The position numbers were made by a program, and so were the translations under genes. From NCBI GenBank assembly GCA_034769895.1, contig CM068367.1, positions 708,816,885 to 708,880,884 of the forward strand: a stretch of 64,000 nt of DNA, written 5' to 3'. This stretch comes from Magicicada septendecula. Its lineage: Eukaryota > Arthropoda > Insecta > Hemiptera > Cicadidae. The notes below the pieces were generated by a model that was given only the letters and a program-made list of their open reading frames with translations, ran no database searches and had not been told where the DNA came from. Of the stretch, positions 18,517 to 31,299 are shown piece by piece. The first letter of the stretch is position 1; every line of letters starts with the position of its first letter.

Positions 18517-19481
18517 AGAATAAAATAATTTTTTGCATGCAGCCCTGAATGGAAGAGTTCTCAAGGTCTATTGTTTTGGTTAAGATCGGTTAAGGGAAAA
18601 GGGTAGTTTACCACCAACGTTTTATGTTTTAACAAGTGTATTTTCTATGGCTAACGATAACAGCCTCAAATTCGAACAGAATCAAATAATTTGTTGCATG
18701 CAGCCCTGAATTGTAGAGTTCTCAGGACCTTTCGTTTTTGGTAAAGATCGGTCAAGGGAAAGGGGTAGTTCACCTGAAACGTTTTATGTTTTAAAAGGGT
18801 ATTTTATATGGCAAACGATAACAGCCTGAATTGTATAGTTCTCAAGACACATTGTTTTTGGTGAAGATCGGTTAAGGGAAAGGGATAGTTTACCGGCAAG
18901 ATTTTTTTTATCAAGGGTAATTTTTTTTGGCTAACTATAACTGCAGTAAATTCAAACAGAATCAATTACTTTTTTGCATGCCTTCTTGAATTATACAGAA
19001 CTCAAGGTCTGTTGATTTTGTCGAAGATTGTTTACGGGAAAGGTGTAGTTTATCTGCAACGTTTTATGTTTTAACAAGGGTAATTTTTTTTTACGAACCG
19101 TAAATTCAAAGAGAGTCAAATAATGTTTTGCATACAGCTCTGAATTGTAGAGTACTCAAGACTGTTGTGTTTTGTGAAGATCGGTTAAGGGAAAGGGGTA
19201 GTATACCTGCAACTTTTTTTTATCAAGCGTAATTTTATTTCCATTGCAAACGATAACAGCCGCAAAGTCAAACAGAATCATATAATGTTTTGCATACAGC
19301 ACTGAATTGTAGAGTTCTCAAGACATGGTGTCTTTGGTGATGATCGGTTAAGGGAAAGGGGTAGATTACAGGAAACATTTGTTGTTGTAACAAGAGTAAA
19401 GTACTTAATTTTGATAAATAAAGTATCCTGATAAGAAGCTCATAATATTCCACTGTAGAAACGTAGATGAAATAACTCTAA

Positions 19482-22400
19482 ATGAAGAGGCTAGGTTAAC
19501 GAGGTGGGGGTAATTTTCTATTAATGAAAATTATAGTTGAAGGGGTAAGGGAGAATTTTTTATGTGTACTAAGTTATCGGCAACAAAGTATTAGTTCTTT
19601 GTTAAAATTCCTTCCCGGGCTGTTTAGCCGAAGTCCAATGTTTTCTGCAAAACCAGACATTTCGGCAGTGCCATCGACTGCCATCATCAGTGAAAATCGA
19701 TTGCGAAAACGTGAGGTGGTATAAACGTGATGTTAGTGACCACAATACTGTCGTTAAGGCTGAAGCAATAAGTGGAAAGTAGTAGTTTCTATGGAAACAT
19801 TTCATTTCATAAATGATTTTAAATATAAATCTTAGAACATGGAAGTCATGTATAGTTCTCGAAGGGTAATTTTTATATATGGCAAACGATAACAGCCGCA
19901 AATTCAAACAGAATCAAAGATTATTTTCATACAGCTCTAAACTATAGAGTTCTCAAGACCTATTGTTTTTGGTGAAGATCGGTTAATGGAAAAGGGTAGT
20001 TTACCAGAACGTTTCATGTGTTAAAAGGGCATTTTCTATGGCAAACGATAACAGCCGCAAATTCAAACAGAATCAAATGATTTTTTGCATACGTACTTGA
20101 TTTGTAGAGTACTCAAAACCTGTTGTTTTTGGTGAAGATCGGTTAAGGGAAAGGGGTAATTTACCAGCAACATTTTATGTTTTCAAAAGGCTATTTACTA
20201 TGGCAAACGATAACAGCCGCATATTCAAACAGAATCAAATAATTTTTTGCATACAGCCCTGAATTGTAGAGTTGTCAAGAAAAATTGTTTTTGGTGAAGA
20301 TGGTTAAGGGAAAGGGGTAGTTTACCTGCTACGTTTTTTTATCAAGGTTACTTTTTTTTGGCAAATGGTAACAGCCGCAAATTCAAACACAATCAAATAA
20401 TAATATTTTGCATACAGCACTGAAATGTAGAGTTCTCAAGATCTATTGTTTTTTGTGAAGATCGGTTAAGGGAAAGGGGTAAATTCTTGGATTTCGTTGT
20501 CCATGACGTGTCCGTTACTTAACTAAACCTCTGATGAAGCCTTCTAAAGGTGAAAGCCGGTTTAGGCTGTAAGGTAAAACTTGACGTTTTTACTTATAAA
20601 AAACGTAGTGTTCCGAGTCGTTAGGAAAGGGGTAGTTTACCTGCAAAATTTTATGTTTTAACAAGGGTAATTTTTTCTATGACGAACGATAACTTCCGTA
20701 AATTCAAACAGAATCAACTACACTTTTGCATATCTTTTTGTATTTTACAGAACTCAAGTTCTGTTGATTTTGTTGAAGAGAGGTTAAGGGGAAGGGGTAG
20801 TTTACCTGCAACGTTTTATATTTTAACAAGGGTATTTTCTATGGCAAACGATAACAGCCGCATATTCAAACATAATCAAATAATTTTTTGCATACAGCCC
20901 TGAATTGTAGAGTTGTCAAGAAAAATTGTTTTGGTGAAGATGGTTAAGGGAAAGGGGTAGTTTACCTGCTACGTTTTTTTATCAAGGTTACTTTTTTTTG
21001 GCAAATGGTAACAGACGCAAATTCAAACACAATCAAATAATAATATTTTGCATACAGCACTGAAATGTAGAGTTCTCAAGATCTATTGTTTTTTGTGAAG
21101 ATCGGTTAAGGGAAGGGGTAAATTCTTGGATTTCGTTGTCCATGACGTGTCCGTTACTTAACTAAACCTCTGATGAAGCCTTCTAAAGGTGAAAGCCGGT
21201 TTAGGCTGTAAGGTAAAACTTTACGTTTTTACTTCTAAAAAACGTAGTGTTCCGAGTCGTTAGGAAAGGGGTAGTTTACATGCAAAATTTTATGTTTTAA
21301 CAAGGGTAATTTTTTCTATGACGAACGATAACTGCCGTAAATTCAAACAGAATCAACTACACTTTTGCATATCTTTTTGTATTTTACAGAACTCAAGTTC
21401 TGTTGATTTTGTTGAAGAGAGGTTAAGGGGAAGGGGTAGTTTATCTGCAACGTTTTATATTTTAACAAGGGTATTTTCTATGGCAAACGATAACAGACGC
21501 AAATTCAAACTGAATCAAATAATTTTTTACATACAGCTCTGAATTGTAGAGTTCTCAAGACATATTGTTTTTGGTGAAAGTCGGTTAAGGGAAAGGGGTA
21601 GTTTAACGACAACGTTTTATGTTTTAACAATGGTATTTTCTATGGCAAACGATAACAGACGCAAATTCAAACAGAATAAAATAATTTTTTGCATACAGCC
21701 CTGAATTTTAGAGTACTCAAAATCTATTGTTTTTGGATAAGATGGTTAAGGAAATGGGGTAGATTACCTGCAACGTTTTTTTATCATGGTTACTTTTTTT
21801 TTGGCAAACGATAGCCGCAAATTCAAATAGGATCAAATAATGTTTTGAATACAGACCTGAAATGTAGTGTTCTCAAGATCTTTTGGTTTTGGTGAAGATC
21901 GCTTAAGGGAAAGGGGTTGTATACCTGCAACATTTTATGTTTTAACAAGGATAATTTTTTATATGACGAACGATAAATGCCGCAAATTCAAACAGAATCA
22001 ACTACGTTTTTGCATACCTTTTTGAATTCAGGAGAACTCAAGGTCAGTTGATTTTGTTGAAGATCGGATAAGGGAAAGGGGTAGTTTACTAGCAACATTT
22101 TATGTTTTAAGAAGGGTAATTTTTTTTTGACGAAAGATAACTGCCGTAAATTCAAAGAGAATCAAATAATTTTTTGCATACGTTCATGAATTGTAGAGAA
22201 CGCAATTTTTCGTAAAGTTCGGTTAATGGAAAGGGGTAGTTTACCTGCAACATTTTATGTTGTCACAAGAGAAATGTTTTCATGACGAACGATAACTGCC
22301 GCAAATTCAAACAGAATCAAATTTTTTTTTGCATGCATCGCTGCATTGTAGAGGACTGAAGGTCTATTGATTTTGGTTAGAACATGGAAGTCATGTATAG

Positions 22401-24425
22401 TTCTCGAAGGGTAATTTTTATATATGGCAAACGATAACAGCCGCAAATTCAAACAGAATCAAATGATTATTTTCATACAGCTCTAAACTATAGAGTTCTC
22501 AAGACCTATTGTTTTTGGTGAAGATCGGTTAATGGAAAAGGGTAGTTTACCAGACCGTTTCATGTGTTAAAAGGGCATTTTCTATGGCAAATCATAACAG
22601 CCGCAAATTCAAACAGAATCAAATGATTTTATGCATACGTACTTGATTTGTAGAGTACCCAAAACCTGTTGTTTTTGGTGAAGATCGGTTAAGGGAAAGG
22701 GGTAATTTACCAGCAACATTTTTGTTTTAAAAGGCTATTTACTATGGCAAACGATAACAGCCGCATATTCAAACACAATCAAATAATTTTTTGCATACAG
22801 CCCTGAATTGTAGAGTTGTCAAGAAAAATTGTTTTTGGTGAAGATGGTTAAGGGAAAGGGGTAGTTTACCTGCTACGTTTTTTGATCAAGGTTACTTTTT
22901 TTTGGCAAATGGTAACAGCCGCAAATTCAAACACAATCAAATAATAATATTTTGCATACAGCCCTGATATGTAGAGTTCTCAAGACCTATTGTTTTTTGT
23001 GAAGATCGGTTAATGGAAATAGGTAAATTCTTGGATTTCGTTGTCCATGACGTGCCCGTTACTTAACTAAACCTCTGATGAAGCCTTCTAAAGGCGAAAG
23101 CCGGTTTAGGCTGTAAGGTAAAACTTTACGTTTTTACTTATAAAAAAGTTAGTGTTCCGAGTCGTTAGGAAAGGGGTAGTTTAGCTGCAAAATTTTATGT
23201 TTTAACAAGGGTAATTTTTTCTATGACGAACGATAACTGCCGTAAATTCAAAGAGAATCAACTACACTTTTGCATATCTTTTTGTATTTTACAGAACTCA
23301 AGTTCTGTTGATTTTGTTGAAGAGAGGTTCAGGGGAAGGGGTAGTTTACCTGCAACGTTTTATATTTTAACAAGGGTATTTTCTATGGCAAACGATAACA
23401 GACGCAAATTCAAACTGAATCAAATAATTTTTTACATACAGCTCTGAATTGTAGAGTTCTCAAGACATATTGTTTTTGGTGAAGATCGGTTAAGGGAAAG
23501 GGGTAGTTTAATGACAACGTTTTATGTTTTAACAATGGTATTTTCTATGGCAAACGATAACAGACGCAAATTCAAACAGAATCAAATAATTTTTTGCATA
23601 CAGCCCTGAATTGTAGAGTACTCAAAATCTATTGTTTTTGGATAAGATGGTTAAGGGAATGGGGTAGTTTAACTGCAACGTTTTTTATCAAGGTTACTTT
23701 TTTTTGGCAAACGATAAGAGCCGCAAATTCAAATAGGATCAAATAATGTTTTGAATACAGAACTGAAATGTAGTGTTCTCAAGATCTTTTGGTTTTGGTG
23801 AAGATCGCTTAAGGGAAAGGGGTTGTATACCTGCAACATTTTATGTTTTACCAAGGATAATTTTTTATATGACGAACGATAAATGCTGCAAATTCAAACA
23901 GAATCAACTACGTTTTTGCATACCTTTTTAAATTAAGGAGAACTCAAGGTCAGTTGATTTTGTTGAAGACCGGATAAGGGAAAGGGGTAGTTTACTAGCA
24001 ACATTTTATGTTTTAAGAAGGGTAATTTTTTTTTGACGAAAGATAACTGCCGTTAATTCAAAGAGAATCAAATAATTTTTTGCATACGTTCCTGAATTGT
24101 AGAGAACGCAATTTTTCGCGAAGTTCGGTTAATGGAAAGGGGTAGTTTACCTGCAACATTTTATGTTGTCACAAGAGAAATGTTTTCATGACGAACGATA
24201 ACTGCCGCACATTCAAACAGAATCAAATTTTTTTTTGCATGCATCGCTGCATTGTAGAGTACTGAAGGTCTATTGATTTTGATGAAGATCGGTTTAGAGA
24301 AAGGGGTAGTTTACCTGTAACGTTTTATGTTTTAACAAGAGTAAAGTACTTAATTTTGATAAATAAAGTATCCTGAGAAGAAGCTCATAATAATCCACTG
24401 TAGAAACGTAGATGAATAACTCTAA
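19482..24425 (+). repeat. Start of higher-order satellite array (irregular first unit)
   Basis: The stretch opens with a ribozyme block (19,482-19,870; minus-strand family-B core 19,653-19,692) and then has about 28 monomer lengths before the next full block. It contains three 142-bp mini-PLE inserts, at 20,482-20,623, 21,121-21,262 and 23,026-23,167; the first two are 639 bp apart. At 22,380-22,440 only the right end of a ribozyme block is present, a scar of rearrangement. The first two inserts keep ACGTGTCCG as in the PLE tail, while all later inserts have ACGTGCCCG, so the left edge holds the oldest-looking copies. Confidence 0.85.
20482..20623 (+). mobile_element. 142-bp mini-PLE insert (family A), reference copy
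   Basis: The insert sits inside a monomer between two copies of GGAAAGGGGTA (20,471-20,481 and 20,624-20,634); uninterrupted monomers have it once. It consists of the reverse complement of the PLE terminal tail (AATTCTTGG to TTAACTAAA), joined directly to CCTCTGATGA and the forward PLE terminus up to GAGTCGTTA. The join lies three bases before the hammerhead core, so only CCT of the upstream stem I strand is left. CTGATGA, GAAA and TTTAGGCTG are intact. A further 30 complete copies at the same monomer position exist to the right, listed with their array units. Confidence 0.85.
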
Positions 24426-27400
24426 ATGAAGAGGCTAGGTGAACGAGGTGGGGGTAATTTTCTATTAATGAAAATTATAGTTGAAGGGGTAAGGGAGAAT
24501 TTTTTATGTGTACTAAGTTATCGGCAACAAAGAATTAGTTCTTTGATAAAATTCCTTTCCGGGCTGTTTAGCCGTAGCCCAATGTTTCCTGCAAAACCAG
24601 ACATTTCGGCAGTGCCATCGACTGCCATCATCAGTGAAAATCGATTGTGAAAACGTGAGGTGGTATAAACGTGATGTTAGTGACCACAATACTGTCGTTA
24701 AGGCTGAAGCAATAAGTGGAAAGTAGTAGTTTCTATGGAAAAATTTCATTTCATAAATGATTTTAAATATAAATCTTAGAACATGGAAGTCATGTATAGT
24801 TCTCGAAGGGTAATTTTTATATATGGCAAACGATAACAGCCGCAAATTCAAACAGAATCAAACGATTATTTTCATACAGCACTAAACTATAGAGTCCTCA
24901 AGACCTATTGTTTTTGGTGAAGATCGGTTAATGGAAAAGGGTAGTTTACCAGAACGTTCCATTTGTTAAAAGGGCATTTTCTATGGCAAACGATAACAGC
25001 CGCAAATTCGAACAGAATCAAATGATTTTTTGCATACATACTTGATTTGTAGAGTACTCAAAACCTGTTGCTTTTGGTGAAGATGGGTTAAGGGAAAGGG
25101 GTAATTTACCAGCAACATTTTATGTTTTAAAAAGGCTATTTACTATGGCAAACGATAACAGCCGCATATTCAAACAGAATCAAATAATTTTTTGCATACA
25201 CCCCTGAATTGTAGAGTTGTCAAGAAAAATTGTTTTTTGTGAAGATGGTTAACGGAAAGGGGTAGTTTACCTCCTACGTTTTTTTATCAAGGTTACTTTT
25301 TTTTGGCAAACGATAACAGCCGCAAATTCAAATAGGATCAAATAATGTTTTGAATACAGAACTGAAATGTAGTGTTCTCAAGATCTTTTGGTTTTGGTGA
25401 AGATCGCTTAAGGGAAAAGGGTAGTATACCTGCTACATTTTATGTTTTAACAAGGATAATTTTTTATATGACGAACGATAAATGCCGCAAATTCAAACAG
25501 AATCAATTAATTTTTTCATACACCCCTGAATTGTAGAGTTGTCAAGAAAAATTGTTTTTGGTGAAGATGGTTAATGGAAAGGGCTAGTTTACCTGCTACG
25601 TTTTTTTATCAAGGTTACTTTTTTTTGGCAAATGGTAACAGCCGCAAATTCAAACACAATCAAATAATAATATTTTGCATACAGCCCTGAAATGTAGAGT
25701 TCTCAAGACCTATTGTTTTTTGTGAAGATCGGTTAATGGAAATGGGTAAATTCTTGGATTTCGTTGTCCATGACGTGCCCGTTACTTAACTAAACCTCTG
25801 ATGAAGCCTTTTAAAGGTGAAAGCCGGTTTAGGCTGTAAGGTAAAACTTTACGTTTTTACTTATAAAAAACTTAGTGTTCCGAGTCGTTAGGAAAGGGGT
25901 AGTTTACCTGCAAAATTTTATGTTTTAACAAGGGTAATTTTTTCTATGACGAACGATAACTTCCGTAAATTCAAACAGAATCAACTACACTTTTGCATAT
26001 GTTTTTGTATTTTACAGAACTCAAGTTCTGTTGATTTTGTTGAAGAGAGGTTAAGGGGAAGGGGTAGTTTACCTGCAACGTTTTATATTTTAACAAGGGT
26101 ATTTTCTATGGCAAACGATAACAGCCGCATATTCAAACATAATCAAATAATTTTTTGCATACAGCCCTGAATTGTAGAGTTGTCAAGAAAAATTGTTTTG
26201 GTGAAGATGGTTAAGGAAAAGGGGTAGTTTACCTGCTACGTTTTTTTATCAAGGTTACTTTTTTTTGGCAAATGGTAACAGCCGCTAATTCAAACACAAT
26301 CAAATAATAATATTTTGCATACAGCCCTGAAATGTAAAGTTCTCAAGACCTATTTTTTTTTGTGAAGATCGGTTAATGGAAATGGGTAAATTCTTGGATT
26401 TCGTTGTCCATGACGTGCCCGTTACTTAACTAAACCTCTGATGAAGCCTTCTAAAGGTGAAAGCCGGTTTAGGCTGTAAGGTAAAACTTTACGTTTTTAC
26501 TTATAAAAAACTTAGTGTTCCGAGTCGTTAGGAAGGGGGTAGTTTACCTGCAAAATTTTATGTTTTAACAAGGGTAATTTTTTCTATGACGAACGATAAC
26601 TGCCGTAAATTCAAACAGAATCAACTACACTTTTGCGTATCCTTTTGTATTTTACAGAACTCAAGTTCTGTTGATTTTGTTGAAGAGAGGTTAAGGGGAA
26701 GGGGTAGTTTACCTGCAACGTTTTATATTTTAACAAGGGTATTTTCTATGGCAAACGATAACAGCCGCATATTCAAACAGAATCAAATATTTTTTTGCAT
26801 ACAGCCCTGAATTGTAGAGTTATCAAGAAAAATTGTTTTTGGTGAAGATGGTTAAGGGAAAGGGGTAGTTTACCTGCTACGTTTTTTTATCAAGGTTACT
26901 TTTTTTTGGCAAATGGTAACAGCCGCAAATTCAAACACAATCAAATAATAATATTCTGCATACAGCCCTGAAATGTAGAGTTCTCAAGACCTATTGTTTT
27001 TTGTGAAGATCGGTTAATGGAAATGGGTAAATTCTTGGATTTCGTTGTCCATGACGTGCCCGTTACTTAACTAAACCTCTGATGAAGCCTTCTAAAGGTG
27101 AAAGCCGGTTTAGGCTGTAAGGTAAAACTTTACGTTTTTACTTTTAAAAAACTTAGTGTTCCGAGTCGTTAGGAAAGGGGTAGTTTACCTGCAAAATTTT
27201 ATGTTTTAACAAGGGTAATTTTTTCTATGACGAACGATAACTGCCGTAAATTCAAACAGAATCAACTACACTTTGGCGTATCTTTTTGTATTTTACAGAA
27301 CTCAAGTTCTGTTGATTTTGTTGAAGAGAGGTTAAGGGGAAGGGGTAGTTTACCTGCAACGTTATATATTTTAACAAGGGTATTTTCTATGGCAAACGAT

Positions 27401-28429
27401 AACAGACGCAAATTCAAACTGAATCAAATAATTTTTTACATACAGCTCAGAATTGTAGAGTTCTCAAGACATATTGTTTTTGGTGAAGATCGGTTAATGG
27501 AAAGGGGTAGTTTAACGACAACGTTTTATGTTTTAACAATGGTATTTTCTATGGCAAACGATAACAGACGCAAATTGAAACAGAATCAAATAATTTTTTG
27601 CATACAGCCCTGAATTGTAGAGTACTCAAAATCTATTGTTTTTGGATAAGATGGTTAAGGGAATGGGGTAGTTTACCTGCAACGTTTTCTTATCAATGTT
27701 ACTTTTTTTTGGCAAACGATAACAGCCGCAAATTCAAATAGGATCAAATAATGTTTTGAATACAGAACTGAAATGTAGTGTTCTCAAGATCTTTTGGTTT
27801 TGGTGAAGATCGCTTAAGGGAAAGGGGTTGTATACCTGGAACATTTTATGTTTTACCAAGGATAATTTTTTATATGACGAACGATAAATGCCGCAAATTC
27901 AAACAGAATCAACTACGTTTTTGCATACCTTTTTGAATTCAGGAGAACTCAAGATCAGTTGATTTTTTTGAAGATCGGATAAGGGAAAGGGGTAGTTTAA
28001 TAGCAACATTTTATGTTTTAAGAAGGGTAATTTTTTTTGACGAAAGATAACTGCCGTAAATTCAAAGAGAATCAAATAATTTTTTGCATACGTTCCTGAA
28101 TTGTAGAGAACGCAATTTTTCGTGAAGTTCGGTTAATGGAAAGGGGTAGTTTACCTGCAACATTTTATGTTGTCACAAGAGAAATGTTTTCATGACGAAC
28201 GATAACTGCCGCACATTCAAACAGAATCAAATTTTTTTTTGCATGCATCGCTGCATTGTAGAGGACTGAAGGTCTATTGATTTTGGTGAAGATCGGTTTA
28301 GAGAAAGGGGTAGTTTACCTGGAACGTTTTATGTTTTAACAAAAGTAAAGTACTTAATTTTGATAAATAAAGTATCCTGAGAAGAAGCTCATAATAATCC
28401 ACTGTAGAAACCTAGATGAATAACTCTAA
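24426..28429 (+). repeat. Higher-order unit 1, 4,004 bp (about 25 monomer lengths)
   Basis: The longest unit. Boundaries are set at the ATGAAGAGGCTAGG mark of each block. The minus-strand family-B core is at 24,597-24,636 with a perfect GGCAG/CTGCC stem II. Mini-PLE inserts lie at 25,749-25,890, 26,389-26,530 and 27,030-27,171, spaced 640 bp. It is seven monomer lengths longer than the standard unit but has only one extra insert; extra monomers without insert lie around 25,300-25,560. Confidence 0.85.
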
Positions 28430-31299
28430 ATGAAGAGGCTAGGTGAACGAGGTGGGGGTAATTTTCTATTAATGAAAATTATAGTTGAAGGGGTAAGGGA
28501 GAATTTTTTATGTGTACTAAGTTATCGGCAACAAAGAATTAGTTCTTTGATAAAATTCCTTCCCGGGCTGTTTAGCCGTAGCCCAATGTTTCCTGCAAAA
28601 CCAGACATTTCGGAAGTGCCATCGACTGCCATCATCAGTGAAAATCGATTGTGAAAACGTGAGGTGGTATAAACGTGCTGTTAGTGACCACAATACTGTC
28701 GTTAAGGCTGAAGCAATAAGTGGAAAGTAGTAGTTTCTATGGAAACATTTCATTTCATAAATGATTTTAAATATAAATCTTAGAACATGGAAGTCATGTA
28801 TAGTTCTCGAAGGGTAATTTTTATATATGGCAAACGATAACAGCCGCAAATTCAAACAGAATCAAATGATTTATTGCATACGTACTTGATTTGTAGAGTA
28901 CTCAAAACCTGTTGTTTTTGGTGAAGATCGGTTAAGGAAAAGGGGTAATTTACCAGCAACATTTTATGTTTTAAAAGGCTATTTACTATGGCAAACGATA
29001 ACAGCCGCATATTCAAACAGAATCAAATAATTTTTTGCATACAGCCCTGAATTGTAGAGTTGTCAAGAAAAATTGTTTTTGGTGAAGATGGTTAAGGGAA
29101 AGGGGTAGTTTACCTGCTACGTTTTTTTATCAAAGTTACTTTTTTTTGGCAAATGGTAACAGCCGCAAATTCAAACACAATCAAATAATAATATTTTGCA
29201 TACAGCCCTGAAATGTAGAGTTCTCAAGACCTATTGTTTTTTGTGAAGATCGGTTAAGGGAAAGGGGTAAATTCTTGGATTTCGTTGTCCATGACGTGCC
29301 CGTTACTTAACTAAACCTCTGATGAAGCCTTTTAAAGGTGAAAGCCGGTTTAGGCTGTGAGGTAAAATTTTACGTTTTTACTTATAAAAAACTTAGTGTT
29401 CCGAGTCGTTAGGAAAGGGGTAGTTTACCTCCAAATTTTATGTTTTTACAAGGGTAATTTTTTCTATGACGAACGATAACTGCCGTAAATTCAAACAGAA
29501 TCAACTACACTTTTGCGTATCCTTTTGTATTTTACAGAACTCAAGTTCTGTTGATTTTGCTGAATAGAGGTTAATGGGAAGGGGTAGTTTACCTGCAACG
29601 TTTTATATTTTAACAAGGGTATTTTCTATGGCAAACGATAACAGCCGCATATTCAAACAGAATCAAATAATTTTTTGCATACAGCCCTGAATTGTAGAGT
29701 TGTCAAAATTGGTGAAGATGGTTAAGGGAAAGGGGTAGTTTACCTGCTACGTTTTTTTATCAAGGTTACTTTTTTTTGGCAAATGGTAACAGCCGCAAAT
29801 TCAAACACAATCAAATAATAATATTTTGCATACAGCCCTGAAATGTAGAGTTCTCAAGACCTATTGTTTTTTGTGAAGATCGGTTAATGGAAATGGGTAA
29901 ATTCTTGGATTTCGTTGTCCATGACGTGCCCGTTACTTAACTAAACCTCTGATGAAGCCTTCTAAAGGTGAAAGCCGGTTTAGGCTGTAAGGTAAAACTT
30001 TACGTTTTTACTTTTAAAAAACTTAGTGTTCCGAGTCGTTAGGAAAGGGGTAGTTTACCTGCAAAATTTTATGTTTTATCAAGGGTAATTTTTTCTATGA
30101 CGAACGATAACTGCCGTAAATTCAAACAGAATCAACTACACTTTTGCGTATCTTTTTGTATTTTACAGAACTCAAGTTCTGTTGATTTTGTTGAAGAGAG
30201 GTTAAGGGGAAGGGGTAGTTTACCTGCAACGTTATATATTTTAACAAGGGTATTTTCTATGGCAAACGATAACAGACGCAAATTCAAACTGAATCAAATA
30301 ATTTTTTACATACAGCTCTGAATTGTAGAGTTCTCAAGACATATTGTTTTTGGTGAAGATCGGTTAATGGAAAGGGGTAGTTTAACGACAACGTTTTATG
30401 TTTTAACAATGGTATTTTCTATGGCAAACGATAACAGACGCAAATTCAAACAGAATCAAATAATTTTTTGCATACAGCCCTGAATTGTACAGTACTCAAA
30501 ATCTATTGTTTTTGGATAAGATGGTTAAGGGAATGGGGTAGTTTACCTGCAACGTTTTCTTATCAATGTTACTTTTTTTTGGCAAACGATAACAGCCGCA
30601 AATTCAAATAGGGTCAAATAATGTTTTGAATACAGAACTGAAATGTAGTGTTCTCAAGATCTTTTGGTTTTGGTGAAGATCGCTTAAGGGAAAGGGGTTG
30701 TATACCTGGAACATTTTATGTTTTACCAAGGATAATTTTTTATATGACGAACGATAAATGCCGCAAATTCAAACAGAATCAACTACGTTTTTGCATACCT
30801 TTTTGAATTCAGGAGAACTCAAGTTCAGTTGATTTTTTTGAAGATCGGATAAGGGAAAGGGGTAGTTTAATAGCAACATTTTATGTTTTAAGAAGGGTAA
30901 TTTTTTTTGACGAAAGATAACTGCCGTAAATTCAAAGAGAATCAAATAATTTTTTGCATACGTTCCTGAATTGTAGAGAACGCAATTTTTCGCGAAGTTC
31001 GGTTAATGGAAAGGGGTAGTTTACCTGCAACATTTTATGTTGTCACAAGAGAAATGTTTTCATGACGAACGATAACTGCCGCACATTCAAACAGAATCAA
31101 ATTTTTTTTTGCATGCATCGCTGCATTGTAGAGGACTGAAGGTCTATTGATTTTGGTGAAGATCGGTTTAGAGAAAGGGGTAGTTTACCTGGAACGTTTT
31201 ATGTTTTAACAAAAGTAAAGTACTTAATTTTGATAAATAAAGTATCCTGAGAAGAAGCTCATAATAATCCACTGTAGAAACCTAGATGAATAACTCTAA
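28430..31299 (+). repeat. Higher-order unit 2, 2,870 bp (about 18)
   Basis: Family-B core on the minus strand at 28,601-28,640 with one stem II mismatch (CTTCC). Inserts at 29,270-29,411 and 29,900-30,041. The missing 10 bp relative to the standard 2,880 are a small deletion at about 29,705, where AAGAAAAATTGTTTTTGG is shortened. Confidence 0.85.

Larger units (their letters stand above)
14111..19481 (+). repeat. 160-bp satellite, diverged transition zone
   Basis: Monomers of the same 160-bp repeat are mixed with spacer blocks and with tail modules at 14,117-14,295, 15,684-15,840, 16,400-16,555 and 17,977-18,130. Each tail starts with the ACTTCCAT palindrome and contains a GTCT/GTGT tract. 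A second copy of the ribozyme block lies at 15,150-15,535 (core 15,321-15,360), and a short block without ribozyme at 17,890-17,970. Around 16,150-16,400 is the alternative spacer with the CAGCCTGGCTG segment. The (AT)n run at 15,540-15,570 is the only simple AT repeat. Distances between blocks (1,420, 2,748 and 1,583 bp) are irregular compared with the array further right. Confidence 0.85.

Noticed and set aside
20679..20903. Repeated 74-codon open frames beginning MTNDN (about 25 copies in the array)
   Set aside because: The monomer is often 162 bp, a multiple of three, so one frame stays open over more than one monomer by chance of length. Each copy ends at the same TGA in CCCTGAATTG, and the changes between copies do not favour silent positions. 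There is no start context or known domain.
24426..24650. 74-codon open frame MKRLGERGG and the opposing 112-codon frame in each ribozyme block
   Set aside because: Both frames overlap the same bases on opposite strands, cover the ribozyme core and lack any known domain. They recur because the block itself is repeated.
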